From NCBI GenBank assembly GCA_003963405.1, contig RXIY01000018.1, forward strand, positions 31,560-95,559: a stretch of DNA of 64,000 nucleotides. Direction: 5' to 3'. The notes under the pieces were generated by a model. It ran no database searches. It saw only the letters and a list, made by a program, of their open reading frames with translations, and had not been told where the DNA came from. A program made the translations under genes and the position numbers. The first letter of the stretch is position 1. Every line of letters begins with the position of its first letter. Shown here piece by piece: positions 9,306 to 18,595 of the stretch. This DNA comes from Hyphomicrobiales bacterium (lineage in GTDB: Bacteria; Pseudomonadota; Alphaproteobacteria; Rhizobiales; Beijerinckiaceae).

Positions 9306-9547
9306 ATAACAGTTCCAGCGCGGCCGAGGAGTTTGGGGAGAAGGCGCTTCGGCCGGGACTCGTTCTTACGCGAGAAAGCGACGAAAGCGGGGCGCGCGGA
9401 CCAGCCGACCAACAGGATTGTCGTCCGCCGAGGTTAACGACAAGCAAATTTGCCGCACTTGCGCCGCCGCGCCGAGGGTGCATAGTGCGCGCCAAGAACC
9501 GAACAAAAACGGGGAGAAGGCGCTCGTCGCGAGCGGCCGGAAACGCG

Positions 9548-10477
9548 ATGCGGATCAGAATTTTGGGCTCGGGCGCCGGCGGCGGCTTCCCGCAGTGGAA
9601 CTGCAATTGCGCCAATTGCCGCGCGGTGCGCGCCGGCGCGCCGGGCTTCAGCGCGCGCACCCAGTCGTCCCTCGCCGTGAGCGCGGACGGACGCAACTGG
9701 GTTTTGCTCAACGCCTCGCCCGATTTGCGCGAGCAGATCGCCGCCGCGCCCCAGCTCGCCCCCGCAGAGGGCGATCCGGTGCGCGCGAGCCCGATCAAGG
9801 CCGTCGCGCTGACCAATGGCGACGTGGACCATGTGGCGGGCCTGCTCAATCTGCGCGAGGCGCAGCCCTTCAACATCTATGCGGCCGGGCGCGTCCTGCA
9901 GGCGCTCGGCGCCAATCCGATCTTCACGATCCTGCAAACCCCGCTCGTGCCGCGCATCGAATTGCCGATGGACGAGACCATTCCTCTCAAGGGCGCGGGC
10001 GTCGATCTCGGTCTCGCCATCCGCGCTTTCCCCGTGCCGGGCAAGATCGCGCTCTATCTCGAAGACAGGAACGCGCCGAATTTCGGCACAAGCGCCGGCG
10101 ACACGCTCGGACTCGAGATCATCGAGACGAAGACGGGCAAATCATTCTTCTATGTCCCCGGCTGCGCGAAAGTGGATGCGCCTCTCGCGGCGCGTCTGAA
10201 AAACGCGGCCCTCGTCTTTTTCGACGGCACGCTCTTCCACGAGAACGAGATGATCGAGCAGGGCCTCATGGGCAAGACCGGCTCGCGCATGGGTCACATC
10301 AACATGAGCGGCGAGGACGGCTCCATGGCGGCTTTCGCGCCGCTCAACGTCGCGCGCAAGATCTACGTGCACATCAACAATTCAAATCCGGTCCTCGACG
10401 CTGCCTCGAGCCAGACTGCGGCCGTGCGCGCCGCGGGCTGGGAGATCGGCGCGGACGGCATGGAGGTGACGCTATGA
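9548..10477 (+). CDS. pqqB: PQQ biosynthesis protein PqqB
   Basis: A metallo-beta-lactamase-fold protein of 309 residues, required for normal PQQ production; it has been proposed to hydroxylate the PqqA-derived Tyr. It opens with RILGSGAGGGFPQWNCNC, including the CNCxxC zinc-site cysteines, and has the altered metal motif NGDVDHVAG. ATG 9548 gives the family N-terminus; the longer frame from 9485 adds basic residues without homology. It overlaps pqqC by four bases (ATGA), so translation is coupled. Confidence 0.95.
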   Translation: MRIRILGSGAGGGFPQWNCNCANCRAVRAGAPGFSARTQSSLAVSADGRNWVLLNASPDLREQIAAAPQLAPAEGDPVRASPIKAVALTNGDVDHVAGLLNLREAQPFNIYAAGRVLQALGANPIFTILQTPLVPRIELPMDETIPLKGAGVDLGLAIRAFPVPGKIALYLEDRNAPNFGTSAGDTLGLEIIETKTGKSFFYVPGCAKVDAPLAARLKNAALVFFDGTLFHENEMIEQGLMGKTGSRMGHINMSGEDGSMAAFAPLNVARKIYVHINNSNPVLDAASSQTAAVRAAGWEIGADGMEVTL

Positions 10478-11229
10478 ATCAGATCGTGACCGACTGGCGC
10501 GACGCCGCGCCGCTGTCCAGGGCCGATTTCGAAGCGGCGATCCGCAACGTCGGCGCCGAGCGCTATCACGACAAGCACGTCTTCCATAAGCTTCTGCATG
10601 GCGGCAAGCTGCAAAAGCATCAGGTCGCCGCCTGGGCGCTCAATCGCTATTGCTATCAGGAGGCCGTGCCGCGCAAGGACGCCGCCTTCATGAGTCGGGT
10701 GCACGACCGCGAACTGCGCCGCGAATGGATTCATCGCATCCACGATCACGATGGCCTCGGCGAGGAGGCGGGCGGGATCGAGCGCTGGCTCGTATTGACC
10801 GACGCGCTGGGCTTCCCCCGCGACTATGTCGCCTCGCGCCGCGGCGCCCTGCCCGCGACCAAATTCGCCGTGGAGGCCTATGTGCGCTTCGTCGTCGAGG
10901 AGCCGCTCGTCGTGGCGGTGGCGTCGTCGCTCACCGAGCTCTTCGCGCCGTCCATCCATCGCGAGCGCATCGTCGGCATGCTCGAGAGCTACGACTTCGT
11001 CGACGACCATGTGATGGCCTATTTCAAGCGCCGCCTCAGCCAGGCGCCGCGCGATTCGGAATTCGCGCTCAACTATGTCCTCGACAACGCCAAGACGCGC
11101 GAGGAGCAGGAGGCCTGCGTCGGCGCGGTGCGCTTCAAATGCGATGTCCTCTGGGCGCAGCTCGACGCCTTGCATCACGCCTATGTCACGCCGGGACTCA
11201 TCCCGCCCGGCGCCTGGCGACCGGAGTAG
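10474..11229 (+). CDS. pqqC: Pyrroloquinoline-quinone synthase PqqC
   Basis: Catalyses the final ring closure and eight-electron oxidation to PQQ without a metal or cofactor. It is 251 residues and all-helical (haem-oxygenase-like fold). Recognisable stretches are RYHDKHVFHKLLHGGKLQ, WALNRYCYQEAVPRKDAAF and IHDHDG. It is a stand-alone PqqC, in contrast to Methylobacterium, where PqqC is fused to PqqD; here PqqD is attached to PqqE instead. The gene overlaps pqqB by 4 bp. Confidence 0.96.
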   Translation: MNQIVTDWRDAAPLSRADFEAAIRNVGAERYHDKHVFHKLLHGGKLQKHQVAAWALNRYCYQEAVPRKDAAFMSRVHDRELRREWIHRIHDHDGLGEEAGGIERWLVLTDALGFPRDYVASRRGALPATKFAVEAYVRFVVEEPLVVAVASSLTELFAPSIHRERIVGMLESYDFVDDHVMAYFKRRLSQAPRDSEFALNYVLDNAKTREEQEACVGAVRFKCDVLWAQLDALHHAYVTPGLIPPGAWRPE

Positions 11230-11294
11230 CCGCCTCCAGTGCGAGGCGCGAAGCGACGGCCGAAAGGATTGCGTTGCAGACCAAGCGGCAGGAA

Positions 11295-12752
11295 ATGACC
11301 ACACGCTTCATCATCGGCCCGGACTCCCGCCCCGGCTTCACGCGCTATTCCCGCCTGCACGAGGATCGCGCGCGGGGCCGAACCGTCATTCTCGCCCCTG
11401 AACGCGCCTATGAGCTCGACGCCATCGGCCTGATCGTGCTGTCCGCCATCGACGGCAAAACGCGCATCGCCGACCTTTGCGCGTGGCTCGCGGAGCAATA
11501 CAAGGCGCCGCTGGAAATCATCACGCGCGACGTCATCAACCTTCTGCAGGGCCTTGCCGACAAGCGTCTGCTGCGGGACGGCGTCGATCCCTTCACGGCG
11601 CCGAAGCTCTCCGCCTTCGCCTCGTCGATCCAGCCCTTCGCGGGTGGACCGGCCGGGCTCCTCGCGGAGCTCACGCATCGCTGCCCGCTGCAATGTCCCT
11701 ATTGCTCCAATCCGCTGGAGCTGGAGAAATCCAACGTCGAAATGACTGCCGACGAATGGGGCGAGACCTTCCGTCAGGCGGCGTCGATCGGCGCTTTGCA
11801 ATTGCATCTCTCCGGCGGCGAGCCGACGGCGCGGCGCGATCTCGAGGAGATCCTCGCCGCCGCCGTCGAGGCCGGCCTCTACACCAATCTCGTCACCTCG
11901 GCCGTGCTGCTGACCCGCGAGCGGCTCGAGCGTCTCGCCGAGATCGGGCTCGATCACGTGCAGGTGTCAATTCAGGACATCGTCCCCGAGAGCGCCGACC
12001 GCATTTCGGCCTATGAGGGCGGCGTGCCCACAAAGCGCGACGTGGCGCGCTGGACCCGCGAACTCGGCATGGGGCTCACGATCAACGCGCCCATGCACCG
12101 GCAGAACATCGCTCATCTGCCGCAGATCATCGATTTCGCGGTGGAGGTCGACGCCCAGCGCATCGAGATCGCCCATATTCAGTATTACGCTTGGGCGCAG
12201 ATCAATCGCGCGGCGCTGATCCCGACGCGCGAGACCTTCATGGAGACGGTCGACGTCGTCGAGGCGGCGAAGAAGCGGCTGCTCGGCGTGCTGAATTTCG
12301 ACTTCGTCATCCACGACCATTACGCGACGCGACCCAAGCAGTGCACGGGCGGCTGGGGCCGCTCGATCATGGCGGTGACGCCCTCGGGCAAAGCCCTGCC
12401 CTGCCACGCGGCGCAGACGCTGCCGAACCTGACCTTCGACGACGTGCGGACGCGGCCGCTCGGCGATATCTGGCGCAACGGCTCGGCCTTCAACGCCTAT
12501 CGCGGCACGGACTGGATGAAGGAGCCCTGCCGCTCCTGCGACCGCAAGGAAATCGATTACGGCGGCTGCCGCTGTCAGGCCTTCGCGGTGACGGGCGACG
12601 CCGAGGCGACCGACCCCGCCTGCCATCTCTCCCCCGACCACGCCCGTTTCGCGGCCTACGCCGAGACGGAGTCGCAGGCGCCAGCGCCGGAATTCATCTA
12701 CCGGCGTTACGGCGGCGCGCCGCAAAGCGCCGCGGAGAAAGAGCCGGCCTGA
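11295..12752 (+). CDS. pqqE: PqqD-PqqE fusion: peptide chaperone plus radical-SAM PqqA crosslinking enzyme
   Basis: Residues 1-95 are a PqqD (RRE-type) domain that binds the precursor peptide PqqA (ILAPERAYELDAIGLIVL; ITRDVINLLQGLADKRLL). Residues ~115-480 are PqqE, a radical-SAM/SPASM enzyme that joins Glu and Tyr of PqqA. The SAM cluster motif CPLQCPYC is near residue 130, LHLSGGEPTARRDL follows, and the SPASM cysteines are visible (CTGGWG; PCRSCDRKEIDYGGCRCQ). ATG 11295 has GGCAGG upstream; the longer open frame in front overlaps pqqC in another frame and is rejected. It starts 65 bp after pqqC. Confidence 0.95.
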   Translation: MTTRFIIGPDSRPGFTRYSRLHEDRARGRTVILAPERAYELDAIGLIVLSAIDGKTRIADLCAWLAEQYKAPLEIITRDVINLLQGLADKRLLRDGVDPFTAPKLSAFASSIQPFAGGPAGLLAELTHRCPLQCPYCSNPLELEKSNVEMTADEWGETFRQAASIGALQLHLSGGEPTARRDLEEILAAAVEAGLYTNLVTSAVLLTRERLERLAEIGLDHVQVSIQDIVPESADRISAYEGGVPTKRDVARWTRELGMGLTINAPMHRQNIAHLPQIIDFAVEVDAQRIEIAHIQYYAWAQINRAALIPTRETFMETVDVVEAAKKRLLGVLNFDFVIHDHYATRPKQCTGGWGRSIMAVTPSGKALPCHAAQTLPNLTFDDVRTRPLGDIWRNGSAFNAYRGTDWMKEPCRSCDRKEIDYGGCRCQAFAVTGDAEATDPACHLSPDHARFAAYAETESQAPAPEFIYRRYGGAPQSAAEKEPA

Positions 12753-12813
12753 CGGCTCGACGCCCGCGACAGGCGCGGGCAGGACGGCTGTGTTTGCGCC
12801 TTTCGGCGCGTCA

Positions 12814-12834
12814 TGGCCGGGCTGGACCCGGCCA
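12814..12834. repeat. REP-like palindrome downstream of pqqDE
   Basis: TGGCCGGG, CTGGA loop, CCCGGCCA: a perfect 8-bp stem. The surrounding TCATGGCCGGG..CCCGGCCACCCATC matches a palindrome type I know from many Rhizobiales intergenic regions. It lies between two convergent genes, where it may also help end transcription. Confidence 0.6.
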
Positions 12835-12887
12835 CCCATCTCCATCGCCGCATGTGACTGTAAACACGCCGTTCGCGTCTGTTCCCC

Positions 12888-15800
12888 TCAGGTTCTCTTC
12901 CTGTTCTGGGCCGTGAAGCTCTTGCCACGGTAAGTCACGCATTCGAGCCGCAGGTCGCCCTTGGGATCGAAAGCGTCGGGACGCGGCTTGAGTTCGCCGT
13001 TCTCGAATTCGAGACCGAGCATGGCGTAGGCGGCCGAGAGCATGCGCGCGGCGGCGCCCGTGTACCAGTCCCAGCCGCCCCGGCCCTCATAGCCTTCGCC
13101 TTCGTAAACGTCGGCGGGCTGCTGGTGCGGCGGCAGGCCGTAGATGTCCGCCTCCGCGGGCGTTCTGAGCTTCGAGATCGGCGAAATGGCGATCCAGACC
13201 TCGAAGGCCTCCCGGAAGAGGTCTGCGGCGGCTCGATCGTCGCCTTCGGCCTGCGCCTGCGCGCCGAGTTTCGCCAACGCGTCCACGAACCAGGACACGC
13301 CGTGCGAATATTGCCCGCCATTCTCGCGCACGCCCGGCGGATATTCGGCGCTGCGGCCGGGATAGGGGTCGGAATGCTCGTTGAAGGGGGGCGTGACCAG
13401 CAGAACCCGGTTGGGGCGGCCGAGCAGGTCCAGGGCCTTTTCGATCGCCTCGCGGCCCCGCGCCGGGTCCACCGCATTGGAGAGCGTCGGCCAATGCGCG
13501 GTCATGGCGCTCATCGGCGCCAGCTCGCGGCCGTCGTCGGCAAAGTCGCGCACATAGCGATCTCCGCGCCAGCATTTGGCGAGCGCCGCGCGCAACTCGG
13601 CCGCCCGCTCGCGATAGCGGTCGGCGCGCGCCTTGTCGCCCTTCGCCTCGAAGATCGGCGCGATGTCAACGAGGATTCCGTGCAGGAAGAAGCCGAGCCA
13701 CACGCTTTCGCCGCGCCCCTCGACGCCGACGAGATGCATGCCGTCGTCCCAGTCGCCGGAGCCGACGAGCGGCAGCCCATGCGCGCCGAAGCGGTCGAGC
13801 GAGAAATCGATGGCGCGGGCGCAATGACCGAGCAGCGTATCCTTGTCGCGCGATTTGAGCGGCACGGTCACGTCGCCCTCCTGATCCTTCGGAACCGGAT
13901 TGGCTTCGAGGAAGGTTTCGACCGAGTCGAGAATGCCGGCGTCGCCCGTCCCCTTCACGTAGCGGATCGTCACATAGGGCAGCCAGAGGTGCGGATCGGA
14001 GGAATGGGTCCGGTCCGCGAGACCCGTCCCGCCACTCGCCGAGCGGTGCCACCATTTGGCGGCGTCACCCTCGAGATATTGATGCCGCGCATGGAGCAGG
14101 ATCTGCGCGCGGGCGCGTTCCGGCGCCAGATGAATGAGCGGGATCACGTCCTGAAGCTGGTCGCGATAGCCCGTGGCGCCGGAGCGCTGCGCCGGGCCGG
14201 TGCGGCCCCAAAGGCGCGAGGCCAGCAATTGATACGGCAGCCAGTCGTTGACCAGACGATCGACGTCCGGCCGGTTGGTCCGGATGCGCAGCACCGAGAG
14301 CTGCTCGTTCCAGGCCTCGACGCTCGCCTCGAGCTGGCGCCGCGCATAAGCGGGGTCGCGCGCCATTTTGGCGAGGCGCTTCGCCTCCTCCATCGTGGTC
14401 GTCTGGCCGAGCGCGACGACCACCACCGCCTCCTCGCCCGCCGGCACGTCGATCGAGCCGCAGAAGGCCGCGACCTTCCGCTGATGCTCAGGCGCCCCGG
14501 CGTCGGGATGGCCGTGCTCGACCATATAAGGCAGATAGGGATTGCGGCTCTCGTGGCCGAGGAACCGGCGCCGCGAGGTCTCCGCGAACTCCGCATGGAT
14601 CGAGGTCGTCACGAAGGCCCAGCCGTTGACGAAATTGTTGCGAGGATTGCGGAAGTAGATCGACTGCAAATCGTCGTCGATAACCGACTGTATGTCGCCC
14701 AGGCTCTCCGTCGGCGTCTCGGCGAGCACGACCTCCATCGCCGGCACGATCTGCAACAGACGCTCGTGCACGGTCTTGTTGCGAATTTTGAGCAGGCGGA
14801 ACTCGATCGGCTCCGTCGGGCTGACGAAGACCGTCATCTCCAGTTCGAGGTGATCGCGCTCGGCCCGGAAGATCGCCGAGCCCGGCGCATAGGTCACGTC
14901 GTAGCGCGCGTCCCGACGGCGCAGCGGCACGAAGGTCGGGCTGTGGGCGTCGGTGCGGGCGAGATCATAGACGTAGATCATCTGCCCGGCCGGCGCCATG
15001 CGGCCTTCCCCCAGCCGGAAGGGCGTGAAGCTGTTCAGCCGCGAATTGACGGAGAAAGAGAAAATATCGCCGTCATTGGTGAGAACGCAGCCGTGGCCCA
15101 ACTCATTGGCGATCACATGGGCGAAAGGCCGCGGCGTGCCCGGCGCGAGCGTCAGGCTGCGGCCGTCGGGCGAGAAGGCGTAGCGATGCTCCTTCGGCGT
15201 GGGCGGCATGACGAGCGCGCGGCGTCGTGACAGGGCGCGGTCGAGGAGTTCCGGCGCGACCGGCGGAATGCCGAGGTGGCGCGCGACCGAGTCGGTGGCG
15301 CGCCCCATGTCGCGCGCCCAGCCGTCGATGATGATGAGCTCCGCGCTGCCGTCCGGCGGCAATTCGACCTCGACGCGCAGGCTCGCGCAGGGTTGGAAGC
15401 CGTAGAGAAGCCCTTCGTCGTCCGGGCTGCGCGGCGGTTCGCCCAGGCCGTTGAGACTGTCCGGCGCATTGGTCGGCCCCATCCCGTAGAAGCGCGACTT
15501 CACGTCCTCATAGCCGACGATCGTCATTTTGGTGTCGGCGCCGGCGCCGATGGCGTGAAAGCCGACCTCGGGCGAGAGCCGCCGGTCGATGGACCGGCGC
15601 GCGCCGCCCTTGAGCAGGCGGTTCTGGGCGAAGATGGCGTTGAGCGACTTCACATACCAGGTGCCGACGTGGATCGCATTGTAGGGCGGATCGCGCAGCT
15701 CGACGCTGGTTTCGTTGAGCACCCACTCGCGCAGCGAGGCGAGGGTGAGCTTGCGGGCGCGGGGCTCCAGATTGACGATCCGCAGATGCTTGATCTCCAC

Positions 15801-18356
15801 CGCCTCGTCCGGCGCGAGGGAGATGCGCGACTCCACGGCGAAGCCGTTCTGCTCGGCCATGTAGAAGAGGCAGTTTTCGCCCGCATCGACCAGCTCGGCG
15901 CAGGAGACGCCGCAGCGGGTCGGCGCGTCGCCCACCGACCACAGCCCGCCGCCCTCCTCGGAGAGGAACAGGAAGCGCCCGCGCGGATGGGCGTGATCCA
16001 GCGGCTGGCGCGTGAGATCGATCGCCGGTCCGCCGCGCGCCACGCCCTCGATGCGGATGGCGCCCTGCCCGTCCTCAAACCATTCGCTGGTCATGAGGCC
16101 GTTGGTGAGCTTGAGCGGGCGCGAGCCCGGCACGCCGCCCGCGCCGGTGATGCCCTCGATCGGAATTTTCTGCGCCTGCGCCAGACGGCCGAGCAGGAAG
16201 AACACGAGTCCGAGCGCGACGAGGCCCGCATAGGCGAGATAGCCGCCGACGAGATAGGTGTAGGACGGGGGCCGCGTGACGCTCAATTGCTCGGCGGCGC
16301 TCCACGCCTTGTCCCATTCGGCGTCGCGCGGAATGTAGAAGGGCAGAAGCAGCGGCGCCCAGGTGCCGAAGCGGCGGATGCCCTCGGGAATGGCGCGGCT
16401 CACCTGCTCCTTGCCGAGGAAGCGCGCGGCCGACTCGTCCGCCGCGTCGCCGCCGACGAAGGAAAGATTGACGAGCGTCGCGACGCGCAGGCCCATGTGA
16501 TCGAACCAGATCAGGACCCGCAGCGCGTCATAGGCGAGCAGCGCCGTGAAAATATCGAGGCTCCAGGCGCGGAAGTCGTTGTCCGGCAGGATGTAGCTCA
16601 TCCAGGTCGCGACCCCGGTGCGGATCAGGCCATCCTGGTTGTACCAGGTCGGGTCCGGGGTCGCCTTGAGGAAGGAGTAGATGACCGGCGCCATCCACAG
16701 GCCCCAGCGCAGCACGCGCACCGCATTCTCGATGAGCATGTCCAACCCTTGCCAGCTCGCGAGCTGGCGCAGCGGCTGGAGGCTGCGCTTGATCAGCGCG
16801 GTGAGGAAGAAGAGGTTGATCGAGAACAGCGGCGCGGCGAAGACCCACTGGATCACGCCGGAGAAGGACTCGTCGTAGATAAGGCGCACGCCGCCGTCGA
16901 CGGCGCCGAGGTCGGTCGCGCCCCACTTCGAGAACAGCGGGCGCACAATGTAGTTGCTGATCGGCCTGCCGTCGGCGGCATAGTCGAGCGAAATATAGGC
17001 GAAGAATTTCCGAACCACGGTGCCGAGCTGGTCCGCATCGAAATACCAGGCGATGGCGCCGGCGACGAGCGCGCCGAGAACCGCTCCGAGTGTATAGACG
17101 CGCCAGCTCCTGAAATGCTGTCGGCGCACGCGCATCAGCGCATGGAAATCGAAGGCGAGGTCGACGCCCGCGTAAGCGAGCGCGCCCGCGATTGCGCCGA
17201 AGACGAAGCGGTGCGTCCCGGTCGCCGCCGGAAGGTCGATCATCAGCGCGGTGGCGACCGCGACGCCCGCGACCGCGCCGCGCGCATAATTCGCGGGGCG
17301 CACATAGGCTTCCTCGACGCGTCCGCGGAAAGGCGGCGTCGAGTCCGTGCTCTCGACGATGCTGCGCGCCAGCGGATAGGCGAGCGCCCCGATGATGGCC
17401 GCGCTGAGCGGCGACGAGATCGTAATGAACGACACGGCCCAGGGCGTGGAGACCACGAGGCCGACCGCCAGCACCAACGCCATGAAGACGAAGCCATAGA
17501 CGGCCCCCTTCTCGGCGCCCGACTTCCAGTCGTGATAGACCACGACGGAGAGCGAGGGAGTCGCCCTGAAGAGGCCGGCAATGGCCTGCGTCACGAGATA
17601 GGTCTGACCCCACAGGCCCGCCTGCGCAACCGCCGCGAGCAAGGCGGCGACGACAGCCGCGACAGGCCCCGGCAGATAGGGCGTGACGAAGACCGGGACG
17701 GCGGAGGCGACGAAGGGCGTGAGCGTCGCGGCGAAGGCCGAGAAGAAGAGCATGCCGTGCGGCCGCCATTGCCGCGGCAGAAAACGCCCGAGCGCCAGCG
17801 GCACGCCGATGACGATGGCCTCGTTGAGCAGGAACAGGACCAGCGTGCGCCCGACGATCTGGGCGACGAACACGGGAACCTCGAAGCCCAGGAACAGGGC
17901 GGCGCCGATCTGCGTGATCGGCGGAGAGCCAAGCGCGACGAGCAGGCTGAACAGGAAGGGCATGAGGAAAAGCGCGATGCGCAAGGGCAGCCGCGAGCGC
18001 GCCGTGAGCACGAGCACGCCGAAAACATAAAGAAGCGTCGCCGTTCCCGCCCCGACGGGGGAGAAGCGGAAAAGCTGGTCCATGGTCTCGGGCGCACGCC
18101 AGAGAATCCATGACCGATCGCAGAGCGCCGCAAAGGCCCCGACCGCGAGAAAATCGACCGCGAAATTGACGGACTGCCGGCCGCCCTCGCTCGACGGGCG
18201 CAGCAGATAGAGCGCGGCGCCGGCGAAAAAGCCCGCAACGAGGATATGTTCAGGACCGCCGGACGCCTCCAGCGCCGCGACCGCCGCAAAGACGAAGCCA
18301 AAGAGGATGCGCTCGAAAAGCGCGCCGCCGGTGTCCGATTCGGCTTTGGCAGCCAT
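12888..18356 (-). CDS. Giant membrane protein with NdvB-type GH94 (glycan phosphorylase) C-terminus
   Basis: 1822 residues. Residues ~1-730 contain many hydrophobic segments. Residues ~740-1080 and ~1090-1400 look like two GH36/GH94-type beta-sandwich regions. Residues ~1400-1790 are the helical catalytic barrel, with GSGDWDDG near residue 1535 (the catalytic Asp segment of GH94) and GRGESVWLGFFLHG. This matches the C-terminal half of cyclic beta-1,2-glucan synthase (NdvB/ChvB), which controls glucan length by phosphorolysis. I do not recognise the central GT84 glycosyltransferase domain that makes the chain. ATG 18356 is chosen for its GGAGGAC box; ATG 18380 is an alternative. Function inferred: processing of a cell-envelope beta-glucan. 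Confidence 0.85.
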   Translation of the reverse strand: MAAKAESDTGGALFERILFGFVFAAVAALEASGGPEHILVAGFFAGAALYLLRPSSEGGRQSVNFAVDFLAVGAFAALCDRSWILWRAPETMDQLFRFSPVGAGTATLLYVFGVLVLTARSRLPLRIALFLMPFLFSLLVALGSPPITQIGAALFLGFEVPVFVAQIVGRTLVLFLLNEAIVIGVPLALGRFLPRQWRPHGMLFFSAFAATLTPFVASAVPVFVTPYLPGPVAAVVAALLAAVAQAGLWGQTYLVTQAIAGLFRATPSLSVVVYHDWKSGAEKGAVYGFVFMALVLAVGLVVSTPWAVSFITISSPLSAAIIGALAYPLARSIVESTDSTPPFRGRVEEAYVRPANYARGAVAGVAVATALMIDLPAATGTHRFVFGAIAGALAYAGVDLAFDFHALMRVRRQHFRSWRVYTLGAVLGALVAGAIAWYFDADQLGTVVRKFFAYISLDYAADGRPISNYIVRPLFSKWGATDLGAVDGGVRLIYDESFSGVIQWVFAAPLFSINLFFLTALIKRSLQPLRQLASWQGLDMLIENAVRVLRWGLWMAPVIYSFLKATPDPTWYNQDGLIRTGVATWMSYILPDNDFRAWSLDIFTALLAYDALRVLIWFDHMGLRVATLVNLSFVGGDAADESAARFLGKEQVSRAIPEGIRRFGTWAPLLLPFYIPRDAEWDKAWSAAEQLSVTRPPSYTYLVGGYLAYAGLVALGLVFFLLGRLAQAQKIPIEGITGAGGVPGSRPLKLTNGLMTSEWFEDGQGAIRIEGVARGGPAIDLTRQPLDHAHPRGRFLFLSEEGGGLWSVGDAPTRCGVSCAELVDAGENCLFYMAEQNGFAVESRISLAPDEAVEIKHLRIVNLEPRARKLTLASLREWVLNETSVELRDPPYNAIHVGTWYVKSLNAIFAQNRLLKGGARRSIDRRLSPEVGFHAIGAGADTKMTIVGYEDVKSRFYGMGPTNAPDSLNGLGEPPRSPDDEGLLYGFQPCASLRVEVELPPDGSAELIIIDGWARDMGRATDSVARHLGIPPVAPELLDRALSRRRALVMPPTPKEHRYAFSPDGRSLTLAPGTPRPFAHVIANELGHGCVLTNDGDIFSFSVNSRLNSFTPFRLGEGRMAPAGQMIYVYDLARTDAHSPTFVPLRRRDARYDVTYAPGSAIFRAERDHLELEMTVFVSPTEPIEFRLLKIRNKTVHERLLQIVPAMEVVLAETPTESLGDIQSVIDDDLQSIYFRNPRNNFVNGWAFVTTSIHAEFAETSRRRFLGHESRNPYLPYMVEHGHPDAGAPEHQRKVAAFCGSIDVPAGEEAVVVVALGQTTTMEEAKRLAKMARDPAYARRQLEASVEAWNEQLSVLRIRTNRPDVDRLVNDWLPYQLLASRLWGRTGPAQRSGATGYRDQLQDVIPLIHLAPERARAQILLHARHQYLEGDAAKWWHRSASGGTGLADRTHSSDPHLWLPYVTIRYVKGTGDAGILDSVETFLEANPVPKDQEGDVTVPLKSRDKDTLLGHCARAIDFSLDRFGAHGLPLVGSGDWDDGMHLVGVEGRGESVWLGFFLHGILVDIAPIFEAKGDKARADRYRERAAELRAALAKCWRGDRYVRDFADDGRELAPMSAMTAHWPTLSNAVDPARGREAIEKALDLLGRPNRVLLVTPPFNEHSDPYPGRSAEYPPGVRENGGQYSHGVSWFVDALAKLGAQAQAEGDDRAAADLFREAFEVWIAISPISKLRTPAEADIYGLPPHQQPADVYEGEGYEGRGGWDWYTGAAARMLSAAYAMLGLEFENGELKPRPDAFDPKGDLRLECVTYRGKSFTAQNRKRT

Positions 18357-18595
18357 GGCTGATGTCCTCCGGGCGTCCATTCCACAGGCGCCAATTTTTA
18401 GTTCATTTGCCGGAATCGCCGGCAGCCTAGCTGATTCCCTAGCCTTGGCGCGTGGGAAAAGTCGACCCCCGACGAACGCCGGCCGGCCTTCGTGCCGCCT
18501 TCTTCCCCGCCGAGCTTCGCATCCGGCGCCTGTACCGGTATAGTATCGAAAGCGTTAAGTCCGCGCGCCGTTCGAGGGCGAAGCGAGTGAGCGAC

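Noticed and set aside
13125..15230. Plus-strand frame of 701 codons opposite the GH94 giant
   Set aside because: Same reason: shadow frame of a gene with strong motifs on the other strand.
15276..18113. Plus-strand frame of 945 codons opposite the GH94 giant
   Set aside because: Composition is the complement of the membrane/GH94 protein (Arg/Asp/Glu/Ala only); no start signal or motif.
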